64,000 nt of DNA. It comes from Cryoendolithus antarcticus (taxonomy: Eukaryota; Ascomycota; Dothideomycetes; Cladosporiales; Cladosporiaceae). Where the stretch lies: contig NAJO01000014.1 in the NCBI GenBank assembly GCA_002077065.1, forward strand, positions 806,001 to 870,000. Direction: 5' to 3'. Both the position numbers and the translations under genes were made by a program. Below, piece by piece: positions 54,070 through 64,000 of this stretch. The notes beneath the pieces were generated by a model. It saw only the letters and a list, made by a program, of their open reading frames with translations. It was not told the origin of the DNA and ran no database searches. The first letter of the stretch is position 1. Each line of letters opens with the position of its first letter.

Positions 54070-56685
54070 CTAGGCATCCCTCACCATCTTGCCCGCCTCC
54101 CTGACACTCTTCATGAAGTCGTCCTCACTCCCCAAGTCCCACCTGCCCTCATGCCTCCAAGATAGCAGGTCAAGCACCTCCTCGCGGCTTCCATAGAGCT
54201 TCGACTCAAGCTTGCACAGCACAGCCACAGCACCTCTCACAAGCGCCTTGTCGCCCTCAAAGACGTACACGTCCCAGATTCGAGCTACGTGCTCGTAGCG
54301 CAGGTTGTAAGCGAACAAGCAGCGGAACAGTGGGTCAAGGTAGTCTTCTGGGCTGAGTCCTAGAGCGGGCGAAGTGAGATGGGAGTGCAGGTTCGGCGAC
54401 TTGTACTGTAGCGTAGAGAGGACCATTTCATAGGCGCTCGTCATTGCGCCTTGATCGTGGACTAGGAATGCGAGAGGAAGTGGACGGTTGAGCAGGTTCG
54501 CGAGAGCTACGAAGGCGTCTGCTGGGCGGAGGTTGAGGCACAGAAGTCCAGCGATCAGGTGCGTGCCGTACACGTAGCCGACGTCGGAGCGGTAGAGGGC
54601 GTAGGCTTTCAGGACGTCTGCGAGTGACTTGTGGTGGTCTGGCGCAGTGGTGGACATTTCCGGGAAGACCGAGGGGACGTCGCGGGCTATAGCGTTGAAC
54701 CAAGCGGCTTCCTTGCGCTTTGAGCGCTCCTCGTGTGGGATGGCAGCCATCTTGGTCTCTAGGCTTATCGCACGGGCAAGTGCTGCAGTGAAAGAAGACG
54801 GAGACAGCTCCAGATCGTTGCCAATGGCGCGCTGCCAGACTTGTCCACGGGACGCTGGAGCGACGCCGCGCCACCACATCTCCCTCGTACGTGGCTCGTT
54901 GATGACGGAGTCGAAGTTCGGAAGGACATGTTGTTCCCAGACCCGCGCAAGGCTGCCGTCCAGCTCGATTTTGTCCTCTTCCCTCGCCTTGTCTCTGCTT
55001 TCCCTCCGCTTTTCAGCTTCAGTCGCTTTCGCCATCATCTGCTCCCACTGCTTCATATGCTTCTTCTCCTCTTTTTGATTCTTTGGCGGGAGCCAAGACG
55101 GTCGAGTGCGCGTGAGAACCGCTTCCTTCTCTTTACTGATTGGCAGCGGATCGATCATCATGTTGCCCTTCTGCTTTGGGGGCATATCCACTACACTTGT
55201 CTTCGATCTGGTGAGTGATGAGAAGCTAGCTCGTGGCGGGCTGTTTTGTGTGCTGCCAGGAAGTGAACGAGAGTTGTCTTGTGAATGCCGCTCGCTAAAT
55301 TCCTCGAGCGCGGCTGAGAGTTGTCTCGCCTCGTCATTCAGATCTTCAGTCCAGGACTTCGCTCGCGACTTTCCGAAAGGCTCAGGCGGAAATGCTCCAA
55401 CAGTCGCGCTGTGCGGCAGTCGAGGTCTGTTATGCTTTGGTGATCGAGGTGACCTCATGCGGCCGTTGGGTAGCACAGGCGGCGCGGAAGGCCGCTTTGC
55501 ATTGCGCGGAACGTTGGCAGAGTGTAACGTTGAGTGCGCACCGATCGGATGTAGACTGGTGAAAGGTGCTTGCCGCTGCGGACTAGGCGTGCGGCTTGCT
55601 CGTGACGATCCAGGGATTGGTGTGATGGGCACGTTCTCCAAGATCGCTTCATCTGGAACCTCTTCGTCCAAATTGTCATACTCTGCTTCCAGCTCTTTTA
55701 CAGTCTTCCGCCGTGGTTGCCACGATCCTCGACGTGCGAACATCCCTCCTGTATTCGACGGACCACCATCATATGACTGCTTGGGGGTGCTGCCGCCCCA
55801 TGACTTTGGCGAGATTGCAGCATCACTATTCATCAGTCCCTTGCTTGGGGACGGAGATCGCGAAATGTCTTGGAGTGGCGCACGCATCATGATCGAAGGT
55901 GAAGAAGGACTTGTGAACCCTCTCCGCATTACCCTCCCATGCGGCAGATTCATCGACTGCTCCCTCAGCGCACCTCCAACAGCGCCTTGCAGACTTGGAT
56001 ACCCTCGCCTAGCTCCATTGGTCAGATTTTGCAAATCACTTGGACGCACATTGCCGTTACGCTTGGCAATATCGATATAGCTTGATGCTCGTGGTGGCGG
56101 GCGCTTCAATGTTGGTCGTGACTCGGGCCTCAGGTTGCTGTCACCAAGCGACTCTGTAGATGCCTCATCTAGTGTGATATCTTCGAAGTGTGCCAACTTT
56201 TCAGTCGAGTCACTGTCTGAGAGCGAATGGAACGATGATGACGAGCGCTTGCTGCTCTTCGAACTCGTCAAGTCTGGTGGTGAACTTGGTGCGGTGTCGA
56301 TTGCGCCTGCCTCAGCGACCTCAGTAGACATTATGAGTGATCGGTAGCCTGGACTGTGTTGAAGCCGTCTTATATATGTATGCGGCGTGAATGGTCGACC
56401 CAATGACACAGCAGTCTCTGGTACACTGATATTCACACTCTTCTCCCCAATCCCAAAGCCACTCCAGACCGTAGACCCAGAGTTCAACAATGCGCGAAAA
56501 TATTCATGTCGCACTTCTGCATTCGCATTCGAGAGGCTCCCACGTCGAGTACCGCCGAAGCCAGGGTCGTTCAATGCCAATCCCTCCGCTAAGCCGTTCA
56601 CTTCGTCGTCCCAATGAGATACACACACGTCGGGAGATTTGTTAGTGAGGACGAGACGACGAACAGGTGCCAGAATGGCCGTCAT
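54070..56685 (-). CDS. TBC (RabGAP-like) domain protein lacking both catalytic fingers
   Basis: Intronless, 871 residues from the ATG MTAILAPVRRL at 56685; a downstream in-frame ATG at 56331 (MSTEVAEAG) is an alternative start. Residues 1-120 look conserved, 120-590 are Ser/Pro/Arg-rich and disordered with a coiled-coil-prone KKHMKQWEQMMAKATEAEKRR near 545-575, and the TBC domain covers about 600-865. Typical features are WWRGVAPASRGQVW, the helix RPADAFVALANLL, and FRCLFAYNLRYEHVARIWDVYVFEG. However, the IxxDxxR arginine-finger site reads IARDVPS and the YxQ glutamine-finger site reads YVY (in VGYVYGTH). Both residues used for GTP hydrolysis are therefore missing, so it may bind Rab proteins without canonical GAP activity. 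It lies upstream of TERT on the same strand. Confidence 0.88.
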   Translation of the reverse strand: MTAILAPVRRLVLTNKSPDVCVSHWDDEVNGLAEGLALNDPGFGGTRRGSLSNANAEVRHEYFRALLNSGSTVWSGFGIGEKSVNISVPETAVSLGRPFTPHTYIRRLQHSPGYRSLIMSTEVAEAGAIDTAPSSPPDLTSSKSSKRSSSSFHSLSDSDSTEKLAHFEDITLDEASTESLGDSNLRPESRPTLKRPPPRASSYIDIAKRNGNVRPSDLQNLTNGARRGYPSLQGAVGGALREQSMNLPHGRVMRRGFTSPSSPSIMMRAPLQDISRSPSPSKGLMNSDAAISPKSWGGSTPKQSYDGGPSNTGGMFARRGSWQPRRKTVKELEAEYDNLDEEVPDEAILENVPITPIPGSSRASRTPSPQRQAPFTSLHPIGAHSTLHSANVPRNAKRPSAPPVLPNGRMRSPRSPKHNRPRLPHSATVGAFPPEPFGKSRAKSWTEDLNDEARQLSAALEEFSERHSQDNSRSLPGSTQNSPPRASFSSLTRSKTSVVDMPPKQKGNMMIDPLPISKEKEAVLTRTRPSWLPPKNQKEEKKHMKQWEQMMAKATEAEKRRESRDKAREEDKIELDGSLARVWEQHVLPNFDSVINEPRTREMWWRGVAPASRGQVWQRAIGNDLELSPSSFTAALARAISLETKMAAIPHEERSKRKEAAWFNAIARDVPSVFPEMSTTAPDHHKSLADVLKAYALYRSDVGYVYGTHLIAGLLCLNLRPADAFVALANLLNRPLPLAFLVHDQGAMTSAYEMVLSTLQYKSPNLHSHLTSPALGLSPEDYLDPLFRCLFAYNLRYEHVARIWDVYVFEGDKALVRGAVAVLCKLESKLYGSREEVLDLLSWRHEGRWDLGSEDDFMKSVREAGKMVRDA

Positions 56686-57368
56686 GATCCTCTTCCTCTT
56701 CGTCCACCGCCGTCGACTCCGCCAACCCCAGGCGCGGGAAGGACTTGCGCCAATCTAATCAGGGGGCCGAGCTCAAGCAAGATGAGCTTGCGAACCAATC
56801 GGAGGAGAGATCGACAGACACCTTTCCCGCATGTGTGGATGTGCAGTGTGCAGGAGAGCGGCAAAGAGAGGGAGATAGATGCAAATCGGAATAGCGATGT
56901 GCACAATGAACTGGAAATACGCTTGCGACTCTGTTGTTCATCCCACTTCCGCGAACGTTTGGAAGGAACGTCATGCGCGGATGGATGCAGCCGTTTCCAA
57001 GCCACTTGGGTTTCGAAGAGAGATGGCTGGTGCGCCGCCGCATGTGAGAAACTTGGAATGTGGGTGGTTGAAGGAGCTAGACTGGCACTTTCATGCACGC
57101 CTAGATCTCTCCAAAGTCGACCCTTTACTCATCGGAGATTTAAGTTATCGCAAAGGCGGCGAGAATTCAAAGCGCTTCCATCGCACGATTTGCAGCATTG
57201 CTGTTGCGATGGTCTGCACTAAGAAAAGAATGAGCCATTCCACTGCACCAGTGTACCGCTCCAGCGCTTGGAATGCGGCGATGCGCACCAGTGAGAGAAC
57301 CCGTTGCTTTTCCTTCCATTCCGCGGGGTGATTCTAGCCTCACGATCATGTGGATTGTTCTAGCGCAC
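56686..57368. other. Intergenic region between TERT 3' end and TBC gene start
   Basis: 683 bases, presumably the TERT terminator and TBC promoter. A 202-codon + frame (56614-57222) crosses it and overlaps the TBC start in the opposite strand; it has no family resemblance and mixed composition, so it is not accepted. Confidence 0.5.
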
Positions 57369-60300
57369 TCAACGATGATACCTCTCCACCGCTCCCCGAA
57401 GTCTGTCGTGCGCCTGTACTACCCTTCCAACTTTCTCAGACTGCCCCCTCAGCCAAGCAACCAGCGCTGCAAACTTCGTCTGGCGCTTAGCAAACACAGC
57501 CAAGAATGCATCGCACGCAAGCCTGTGGTTACAGATGTCAGCGCTTCGCCCTACGAAATAGCCATTGCAATTGCGTGGTTGTGGCGCTGATCTGAAACAC
57601 CCCAGAAAACGTTGTTTCGCGGGAGAAGTTGCTTGGCACGACTACGGATGCTTGCGGATGCAGAGTTGGGGTTGACATACCAGCGGGCTTGTGCGGGCGT
57701 GACAGCGCATTTGTATGGCATTGTGTCTCTGGCCGAGTGTTTGCGAATTTTCATCAGAATGCAGGCCAGATCGATCAGGTCGTTAACGGTTTCTGTGAAA
57801 GTCAGCGATCTACCGTTACATAATCGAAGTGCTCAGACGTACTGTTGACCAGCTTCTGAGGTGGCTGTTTCACAATCGGCAGCGCTCTGATGTAGCATAG
57901 CATCTTCTGCGCAGCCTCGCTGAAGCAGTGATACAGGTTTACTAGCACGGTATCGATCGAGTTGAAGCTCGTAGATAGCAGCATGGTCCGCATCTGCAGC
58001 TTCAGTATGCTGAGCGACTTGCGGTAGAAAGCCTGGCCTGGTATCTTCGAATACTCTACTGTAAACGAGTGATCGAGTCTAGCATTGCGTCGGCGCTCCA
58101 GGTCCTTGCTTAGATCTAGGGTCGAAGTATTGATCGTTAACCCGCAGTAAGAGAAATCGCTACTCATAGGCATCTGAGGTATCTCCTCGCCAGCGATGGT
58201 GATATTGAAGTTCGCTCGGCTCTTCTCTGCCTTAACCTGCACGCCAAATTCAGGTAGACCACCGTGCATCACTTGCATGAATCGCTGGGCTACATCGCGG
58301 TCGGTGGTGATGACGAGGAAATCATCGATCAGACGCAGGAGCAGACTCTGGCCGTCGCGGATAAAGCCAAGGCACCTCTGCTCAAGCTCGCCGTAGAAGT
58401 AGCTGCAAAGTAGACTTGACACAATTGAGCCTTGAGGTATACCTTCTTTCTGCCTGTAGTATTTGTTGCCGAGCTTAATGACATTCGACTCGACATGCTC
58501 GCGCAAGAGACTGGTGATCTGTGCCCGGCATTCGACACGAGCTTGGGCGCCATGAACGTAGGCTGTCCTAGCGTAACCGACTGCCACATCGCTCTGCATA
58601 ACACCGTCGAGATCAAGGACTTCATCGTCACCTGTGGCACGGTTGAGGTACTTCCATAAAGGCTTCGCTCCGAATCCTGGAGTGTTCTTCTCATGCCCGC
58701 CAAGCAGGGTTGCACGAGCGTACTTTGTTATGTGGTACGACTCGCGAGAAAGGAGTTCAGTTGCCAGCTGCATTAGGCGCTTTTGCGGTATGGTGTCGAA
58801 GCAAGCCGTGACATCTACCTTGGCAAAGTATAGCGGCGCCGAGGCCATGCCTTTGGCGTCAAGTTTTGCCCGAAAGTCCTGCAAGCGAGGGTACACGTCG
58901 TCAATGGAGAACATTGCGGAGCTCAGAATATCGGGGTGATTCGGTTTCTCGTAGTTGAGTACACTAAAAGCTGGCGTGAGGACGCTGTTGATGCTGCGCC
59001 CGAGTACCAGCTGTCCCTTCTGGAGACGTTGAACGCGCCGTCGCAGGTTGATGATGGGCCTCATGCCCTGGTCTTTGGGTAGAAGTCGGACAGTGCTGAC
59101 TCCAAGAGCGCGCTGCGCTAGGGCGGCTGACGTCTGCCTCGCGCTGCACTCCTCCAGCATTGTCAAAGTTAGCTGTGCAAGGGCAGGCTCCGATAATCGC
59201 ATCCAGACATCATGCCTGAAGAAGCACAGTTCGTTTCGCTGACCTGCTGCTTCTGTTACATGAAAGTGGCTCCGGATGAGGGGAATCAAGAACGAGTCAA
59301 AAAGATAATAGATCAGCTCACCCAGCAGCTCCATGCGCTTCGTCCAGTCCGTACGTGACAGTTTCGCTGAGGGATCAAGCTGTGGTGGAATCAGCCACGT
59401 TATGTCCTGCATACTCATGCCTTGAAGCATATCGTGCAGACCAAGAGTCTCGTAGCGACCCAACTGTACAAAACGCTCAACGTGCTTAAGGACGAGCTTG
59501 GCATTGCCAGCGCGCCAGTCTGCGTGCCCAAACAGGCGGGCTGGAAACACGCGCTTAACGGCTGCCTTGCAGAAGGCTGCTACACGTTGTGGATGCGTTG
59601 CTTGTGCAAGGGAGCCTGGGTTCGCAGCGTCGTCGACAATTGCGCTAGGGCAGTGATGATCAAGCAGAGCCTTGTAGGAACAATCATCGTGTCGTCTACG
59701 GATGCTGCCTACGAAGTTTGAGGCAGCTCCTCTCAGCCTGCGAGGGCCCTTGACGTCTGTGTTGGGGCCTGCAGTGTGACCATGTCGATTTTGCACGAGT
59801 AGTCGTGCTATCTCCTCCTCACGGTTAGTGTAATCCCGGAACTGCTGAGCAGTCTCCATACGATTCGTAGTGGAAGTGAAGACGTTGTGCAGCCCAAATT
59901 GGCGAGGGAACACGTGCTGCATAATGTGCATCAGTTCGGAGTCGCTCTCGACATTCCGGCAACGGCTGAACACGTGAGCATGGCTGAGACCGTATCGCAC
60001 ACGACCGCACGCTTTGAGCGATGGCTTCGCGTAGAGCATTCGATGCCTGAGGAAGCGGATATCCGATAGCCCAATTGATGACGCCGCTTTGATTCGACTA
60101 CCTTCCACACGCGCCGATAGAGCAGTCGGATCGGCTTCAGTAAGGCGTGGAATTACCTTGAGTTCACTCATAGGCATGCCACATATTTGCATGACGTTGC
60201 TGCTGCCATTGACCGGACTGAATAGCCCACAGTCCATCAGTAGCTCACTTATGATCCGGTCACCGCCGCGGCCAAGCAGGTCACATAATCCAGTCCAGGG

Positions 60301-60977
60301 GCAAGCTCTCAATTGCGAGGCAAACCGGGTTGGGCCACATACGTACACTCCAGGTATGCCTGCGGCTGCAGTGACTTCCTCGCCGTTCGCAGCCAGTGGT
60401 GATCGCTGGAACCCCAAGCAGAGCAGATGCGCTGGTCTTCGACCTCCAGTATCCCGTTTGAACAAACGCCACACAGTCAGGTCCACGATCTGGGCATGTT
60501 AGTAGCGGCAGAATCAGGCGTGGCGATGGTACAAAGGAGAACAGGGCTTCCACCTACCTCGGACTGCTGCAGCGAGCCAGTATTTGACAGTACAGAGATG
60601 TCTGTCTCCGTGAGCTGCTGTGTGAAGACTGAAATGTCGTTCTCGACATCAGCAAGAGTCGCCACTGCCACCTGCTCGGACGTGCCCACGATTGTAGTAT
60701 CTAGCAGACTGGCTAGCTCAGTATCGGAGATGGACGCAGAAGACGGTGCGTTGTCTCGTCCATACTGCAGAAGTCTTCTACGTCGCTTCTTCGAGGACTT
60801 CGGTAGGCGTGAAACCAGATAGGTCCGTAAGCTATGAACCTCGCTGTAATACTGAGCAAGCAACGGATTCGTCGGATGGTTAGAGTTCTGCGCAACCCCA
60901 AGATCTGTACGTGTACTGCATTGACGCTTCGCCGAAGGCTGAGACCCGGCAGCGCGTCCTCTTTTGCGCTTCACCAT
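57369..60977 (-). CDS. TERT: Telomerase reverse transcriptase catalytic subunit
   Basis: Nuclear reverse transcriptase that extends chromosome ends using the telomerase RNA. Four exons, 60977-60558, 60489-57843, 57792-57681 and 57522-57369, join in frame to 1110 residues. Introns are 68, 50 and 158 nt, with CTGAC branch sites before the last two acceptors. The N-terminus has the fungal opening NPLLAQYYSEVHSLRTYLVSR and LLDTTIVG. The RNA-binding region and T-motif area lie in exon 2, before the polymerase fold. Motif A is YFAKVDVTACFDTI (about 690); motif C is LRLIDDFLVITTD (about 860) with the Asp pair. The spliced C-terminal extension reads TVNDLIDLACILMKIRKHS, then ARWLACDAFLAVFAKRQT, typical of the thumb domain and absent from any single frame. 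Without splicing the protein would stop at 57802. Confidence 0.95.
57523..57680 (-). other. Long last intron of TERT, partly open
   Basis: 158 nt, GTATGT donor, GCTGACATCTGTAACCACAG acceptor region. Retention would continue the frame for 43 codons to a stop at about 57551, replacing the last 51 residues with an unrelated tail. The other TERT introns are 50 and 68 nt. Confidence 0.7.
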
Positions 60978-61600
60978 TGTGCGCAAACTCCCTGGACTGG
61001 CAGCTCGTTAAACAGGCGTCCCGCGATCAGCGTTGTGGTATAGGGTATGAGATCATGCAAACTTGTAACGTTCCCCTAGGCGACACAGTAACCTGCCTCG
61101 CTGTTGTTGTCGAAATGCGTCGTGCAGATCAATTGATGTAACAGCGAAGTCATGAGACCTGACGCGGTCAAGACCTCAAGGAACGCGACGGGACGGCGCT
61201 AGAGACGCGCCTGCCCCGGTTGTCGGGAACAAGACGAGCTTACATAAACGCGACAACGGATACAGTACTCCCATGATACGCTTTCACTATGTCTGTACAC
61301 CGGCCGAGTTTGCTTTGGTGTTACCCGATTCGTCCGCCAGGCATTCGTCACACTGAGCTTACGGCCACGTTGCCCAGCTTGCTGATCAAGACTCGCTCTC
61401 TTTGTCACGGTGCTACACCTCGAAGAAGGATTTGACGAGCGTGAGATCCAGCACCTTAGCTGAGGAAGAGGATGTATATAGGTGGGAGATAACGGCAGCT
61501 GTGTAGAAGTACCCTTTCCATGTCACATTTCCTCACCAAAGCGCCGTCGCACTGTAACGCTACACCGATACGAAGCTTGAGCTTCAATAATATAGCGAGG
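60978..61600. other. Divergent promoter region of TERT and the questin-oxidase-like gene
   Basis: 623 bases between two divergent starts. It contains a TATATA box candidate at 61475 oriented towards the + gene. No telomere-like repeats and no other gene were seen. Confidence 0.55.
61475..61480 (+). promoter_or_regulatory. Candidate TATA box of the questin-oxidase-like gene
   Basis: TATATA, 126 bp before the chosen ATG at 61601 and 40 bp before a weaker in-frame ATG at 61520. The distance to 61520 is short enough that transcription may begin just ahead of it. Confidence 0.35.
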
Positions 61601-62914
61601 ATGGCTACCGCAAGCACAGTGCAGCTCTCAGCGCAACAGAAATTCCAGTTCGCCGTCCCTGACCTCACGTCCGATGCTGCTCAGACAACCTCCAAGCTCC
61701 TTCAGGACAATCACGAACAGCATCACATATTCTTCAATCAGCAGGGCTTCCACAACCACGTCGCGCACCACCTAGTGACGATTTTCGCGCTGGGCGCCAG
61801 TCCGAAGGAGCTACAGCAACAGTACGCCAACAATCAGGGCTATCAACGTCCGCTGCATCGATCGGCCTCTGTCCAAAACCTTGTCTTTGAAGATGAAGCC
61901 GCTATCATGGCCCATCTTGGCAAGGGACGACATTACCCAGACTTCCTCGCTTTCTTCCAGTCTGAGATTTCCAAGAGTAGCTGGCAGGAAGTCTTACAGA
62001 AGTACCTGCTGTCCGGCACTGCCCTGGCAGAGACACTCTTCATCCGCCTTTGGTCAAGCATCTACCATCCGCTGATTCATCTAGGATTTGCGATCGAGTC
62101 AGCGCAGCCTGCACTCGTCGCTGAAGCTCTCGCCGAGACAGCTGTGCACGACGCCTGGATTGGGAACTACCTCAAGCCAGCCGAAGCGGCAGCCAATGGG
62201 CACCGTGATCGGCCTTCGAAGTCAATCGTCGAACTGATCGAAGCCATGCACAGCGATCAGACATTGCGAGATGCCGTTCGCTGGTCCGATAGTAGCATGC
62301 TCCGCGATGGTATCATCTCTCGCGCAGGCGAGCGAATGGTCGGCTATGCTTCTCAGTACCAAATCCGGCCTATGGATGATATCAAGTACAAGACCGCTGA
62401 GATGATCAACGCAGTGGCTTACTTCACAGGTGGAGCGCAGAGGGACGACTATGAGCCAAAGTACGACTTCTACTACATTCACAGTCTGAACAGCAGCATC
62501 TTCTTCTCGACTTTCTTGGAGCAAGAATGGCTGAGTGATGCCCGGAGGCGCCGCCTACTGGAGTGGAAGGTCTGGAATGACCTGATCATGTATGCGTCAC
62601 GCAAAGTACCAGAGCCGCGACTGGCTATCGTGCGAGCGTACAGACCCAAGCAGCCTTCCGGCTGGGAACAGATCTTCGATCGAGTGAAGACAACGCCCGA
62701 CGACGGCCATGCTGCAAAGCTTGTCAGAGCCCTGGCGCATGGGCAGAGAGTGTGTATGCCGTATGAGGACCGGACTGAGTTCAGATTGAAACATCATGAT
62801 TGGCTGCAGCTTGGGCACATGGCCATTGACTCTATTGAAGCAGGAGGTCCCACATGGGTGCGCTCTACTGGATTTGACGAGGCATGGGACGAGGTGCCTC
62901 GGGCACAGCTGTAG
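61601..62914 (+). CDS. Questin oxidase-like (DUF4243) protein
   Basis: Member of the family that includes questin oxidases and AflY-type proteins, which catalyse Baeyer-Villiger-like ring opening in anthraquinone-derived pathways; many members have no assigned substrate. Intronless, 437 residues from the ATG at 61601, which has A at -3 and G at +4. An in-frame ATG at 61520 would add 27 residues in a weaker context. Recognisable blocks are FHNHVAHHLVTIFALGASP (about 45), LHLGFAIE-like LIHLGFAIES (about 165), EALAETAVHD, and SLNSSIFFSTF near 310, with a His-rich C-terminal DWLQLGHMAIDS segment. No other secondary-metabolism enzyme is visible in the window, so a pathway cannot be named. Confidence 0.8.
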   Translation: MATASTVQLSAQQKFQFAVPDLTSDAAQTTSKLLQDNHEQHHIFFNQQGFHNHVAHHLVTIFALGASPKELQQQYANNQGYQRPLHRSASVQNLVFEDEAAIMAHLGKGRHYPDFLAFFQSEISKSSWQEVLQKYLLSGTALAETLFIRLWSSIYHPLIHLGFAIESAQPALVAEALAETAVHDAWIGNYLKPAEAAANGHRDRPSKSIVELIEAMHSDQTLRDAVRWSDSSMLRDGIISRAGERMVGYASQYQIRPMDDIKYKTAEMINAVAYFTGGAQRDDYEPKYDFYYIHSLNSSIFFSTFLEQEWLSDARRRRLLEWKVWNDLIMYASRKVPEPRLAIVRAYRPKQPSGWEQIFDRVKTTPDDGHAAKLVRALAHGQRVCMPYEDRTEFRLKHHDWLQLGHMAIDSIEAGGPTWVRSTGFDEAWDEVPRAQL

Positions 62915-62978
62915 TCATGAGGCAGTGACAGGTGTGAACATGAGATACACATCTGCAAAGCTTTCTCGCACACATTGA

Positions 62979-64000
62979 CTACTTCCGCGACTCCGCACGT
63001 AGCCTCCTTTGCGGTCCATATTTGTCAGTCAGCGCCAGTATCGTGCTGTTCATGTAGTACATTGGAACTGCGATCAGCAGCAGCGCCCACTGCACACCTG
63101 CCATCGTTCCAGAGACCTACGACATTGTCAGCGAATTGCAGTCAGTGTGATCCGACGAGTAGCTCACAGCCGACAGGCCCTCCTTGGCGATCCAATTGTT
63201 TGCATACAGACTACAGATCAACGCAATAACATTGCGGACCACGAATACTGTGACGAGAGCCTCTCCCGGAAAGCTCTGGTAGCAGTCCACAGCGTATGTG
63301 ATAGCGATGTTAGCCACTGCGGTGAAGCCGAAAGAGTGCATTCCGTAACCGAATGCCGAGCCGACCCAGCTGAGACGATGCGAGATACATTGCCCGAAGA
63401 TGATGAGACCGACCGGCGAGATCACGAAGGGAATCGCAAGAGCAATCAGACGCTTCTCCGGTCTTGGCTTCGCATCATGGTCATGTCGTCTGGCTCGGTT
63501 GGCCAGAAGATCGATGAGCTTCCCGCCGAAGTAAAAGGAGATGAGTGTACCGATCCAGCCTGAGATCGAGAAGAGCCCAACTTTGCCGAGCTTCCAGGAG
63601 TACGGCGGCCGCAGGAACGTTTGCGAGACTGTTATCTGGATAACGATGGTCCAACCCACAAACACACCAACGAGACAGCCGACCCAGAAGACGGGCGGGT
63701 ATACGGCCATTCGGATGATGTCCCAGAAAGTGCGGACGAAGCGCTGGAGTGGCTTATCGTTGTTGTAGCCTAGTGTAAGGCTGAGCCAGCCTGCGTATGT
63801 ACGAGGCTTGGGGATCTCATGAATTGCGTGCTGCTTGCGGGGAACGTAATACTGCGTCTCTCGGATGAAGAAGAAAGCGAGGATGAAGATAGCTCCTCCG
63901 GCTATGGCCAGGAAACCGCAAGACCAGCGCCAGGAATGTAGCTGCACGATGTACGCATTGATGAGTGGGCCGAGGAAGATGCCGGAAGCTAGAGCGAGAT
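62979..64000 (-). CDS. Major facilitator superfamily transporter, N-terminus outside window
   Basis: C-terminal part of a DHA1-type MFS transporter; the frame is open to the window end, so the start lies beyond 64000. Exons 64000-63168 (partial) and 63116-62979 are joined across a 51-nt intron (GTGAGC to CGTAG), which turns an early stop into GLSAVSGTMAGVQWALLLIAVPMYYMN and a polar tail. About eight hydrophobic segments are visible, including GCLVGVFVGWTIVIQITVS and FVVRNVIALICSLYANNW, with a cytosolic loop of Arg and His residues (ANRARRHDHDAKPRPEKR). The substrate is unknown. It is convergent with the questin-oxidase-like gene, 64 bp away. Confidence 0.88.

Noticed and set aside
56614..57222. 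202-codon plus-strand frame between TBC and TERT
   Set aside because: It overlaps the TBC start antisense, has no recognisable motif and lies in a region better explained as UTRs and promoter.
57551..57754. Separate small gene downstream of the TERT main frame
   Set aside because: Its first half is TERT exon 3 and the rest is the last intron; splicing joins it to TERT in frame.

Overview
The window looks like nuclear DNA of a filamentous ascomycete (Pezizomycotina). The class Dothideomycetes is my best guess, but it is an inference. The grounds are short spliceosomal introns (mostly 49-76 nt, GTRNGT donors, CTRAC/CTGAY branch sites a few bases before YAG), widely spaced monocistronic genes on both strands, a Zn2Cys6 regulator, a Yor1-type ABC transporter, ATG1, PAM17, a fungal-type telomerase reverse transcriptase, and a secreted precursor with the architecture of an ascomycete alpha-type mating pheromone. 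I saw no transposon, rRNA, tRNA, CRISPR array or sign of viral origin.

Layout. 0-9 kb: the 3' part of glutamine-dependent NAD+ synthetase, then a large DH-BAR-SH3 RhoGEF. 9.8-14.4 kb: a small spliced acidic-tailed protein of unknown function, DAHP synthase, and divergently an HCNGP/SAP30BP-like gene. 15.6-18.2 kb: a secreted repeat-rich surface protein with a probable GPI tail. 19-23 kb: PAM17, a zinc alcohol dehydrogenase, and tail-to-tail with it a protein with TIR/HET-like motifs. 24-33 kb: a Yor1-like ABC transporter and ATG1. 33.6-37.6 kb: an unknown conserved-looking protein and a Zn2Cys6 regulator, followed by a 2.6-kb gene-poor gap. 40-45 kb: a SAM-PH (Boi/Pob1-like) protein, BUD23 and SVP26. 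46-50 kb: the pheromone precursor, IDH1 and a kappa-class GST. 50-57 kb: an unknown probable membrane protein, RPB11, nitronate monooxygenase and a TBC protein lacking both catalytic fingers. 57.4-64 kb: TERT, a questin-oxidase-like (DUF4243) enzyme and a truncated MFS transporter.

Most genes are housekeeping and do not form one pathway. Functional links are loose: PAM17 and IDH1 are mitochondrial; the RhoGEF and the SAM-PH protein are both polarity or cell-cortex types; SVP26 and the pheromone precursor both concern the secretory route. I rebuilt spliced models for twelve genes from splice signals and reading-frame phase. For several of these (TERT, IDH1, RPB11, the GST, the MFS gene) the joined frame restores family sequence that no single open frame contains.

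The most interesting items are the pheromone precursor with two core-peptide variants, an RPB11 gene whose unusually long first intron is an open frame that could encode an alternative 82-residue N-terminus, the finger-less TBC protein, the TIR/HET-like protein, and the TERT gene with a long, partly open last intron.
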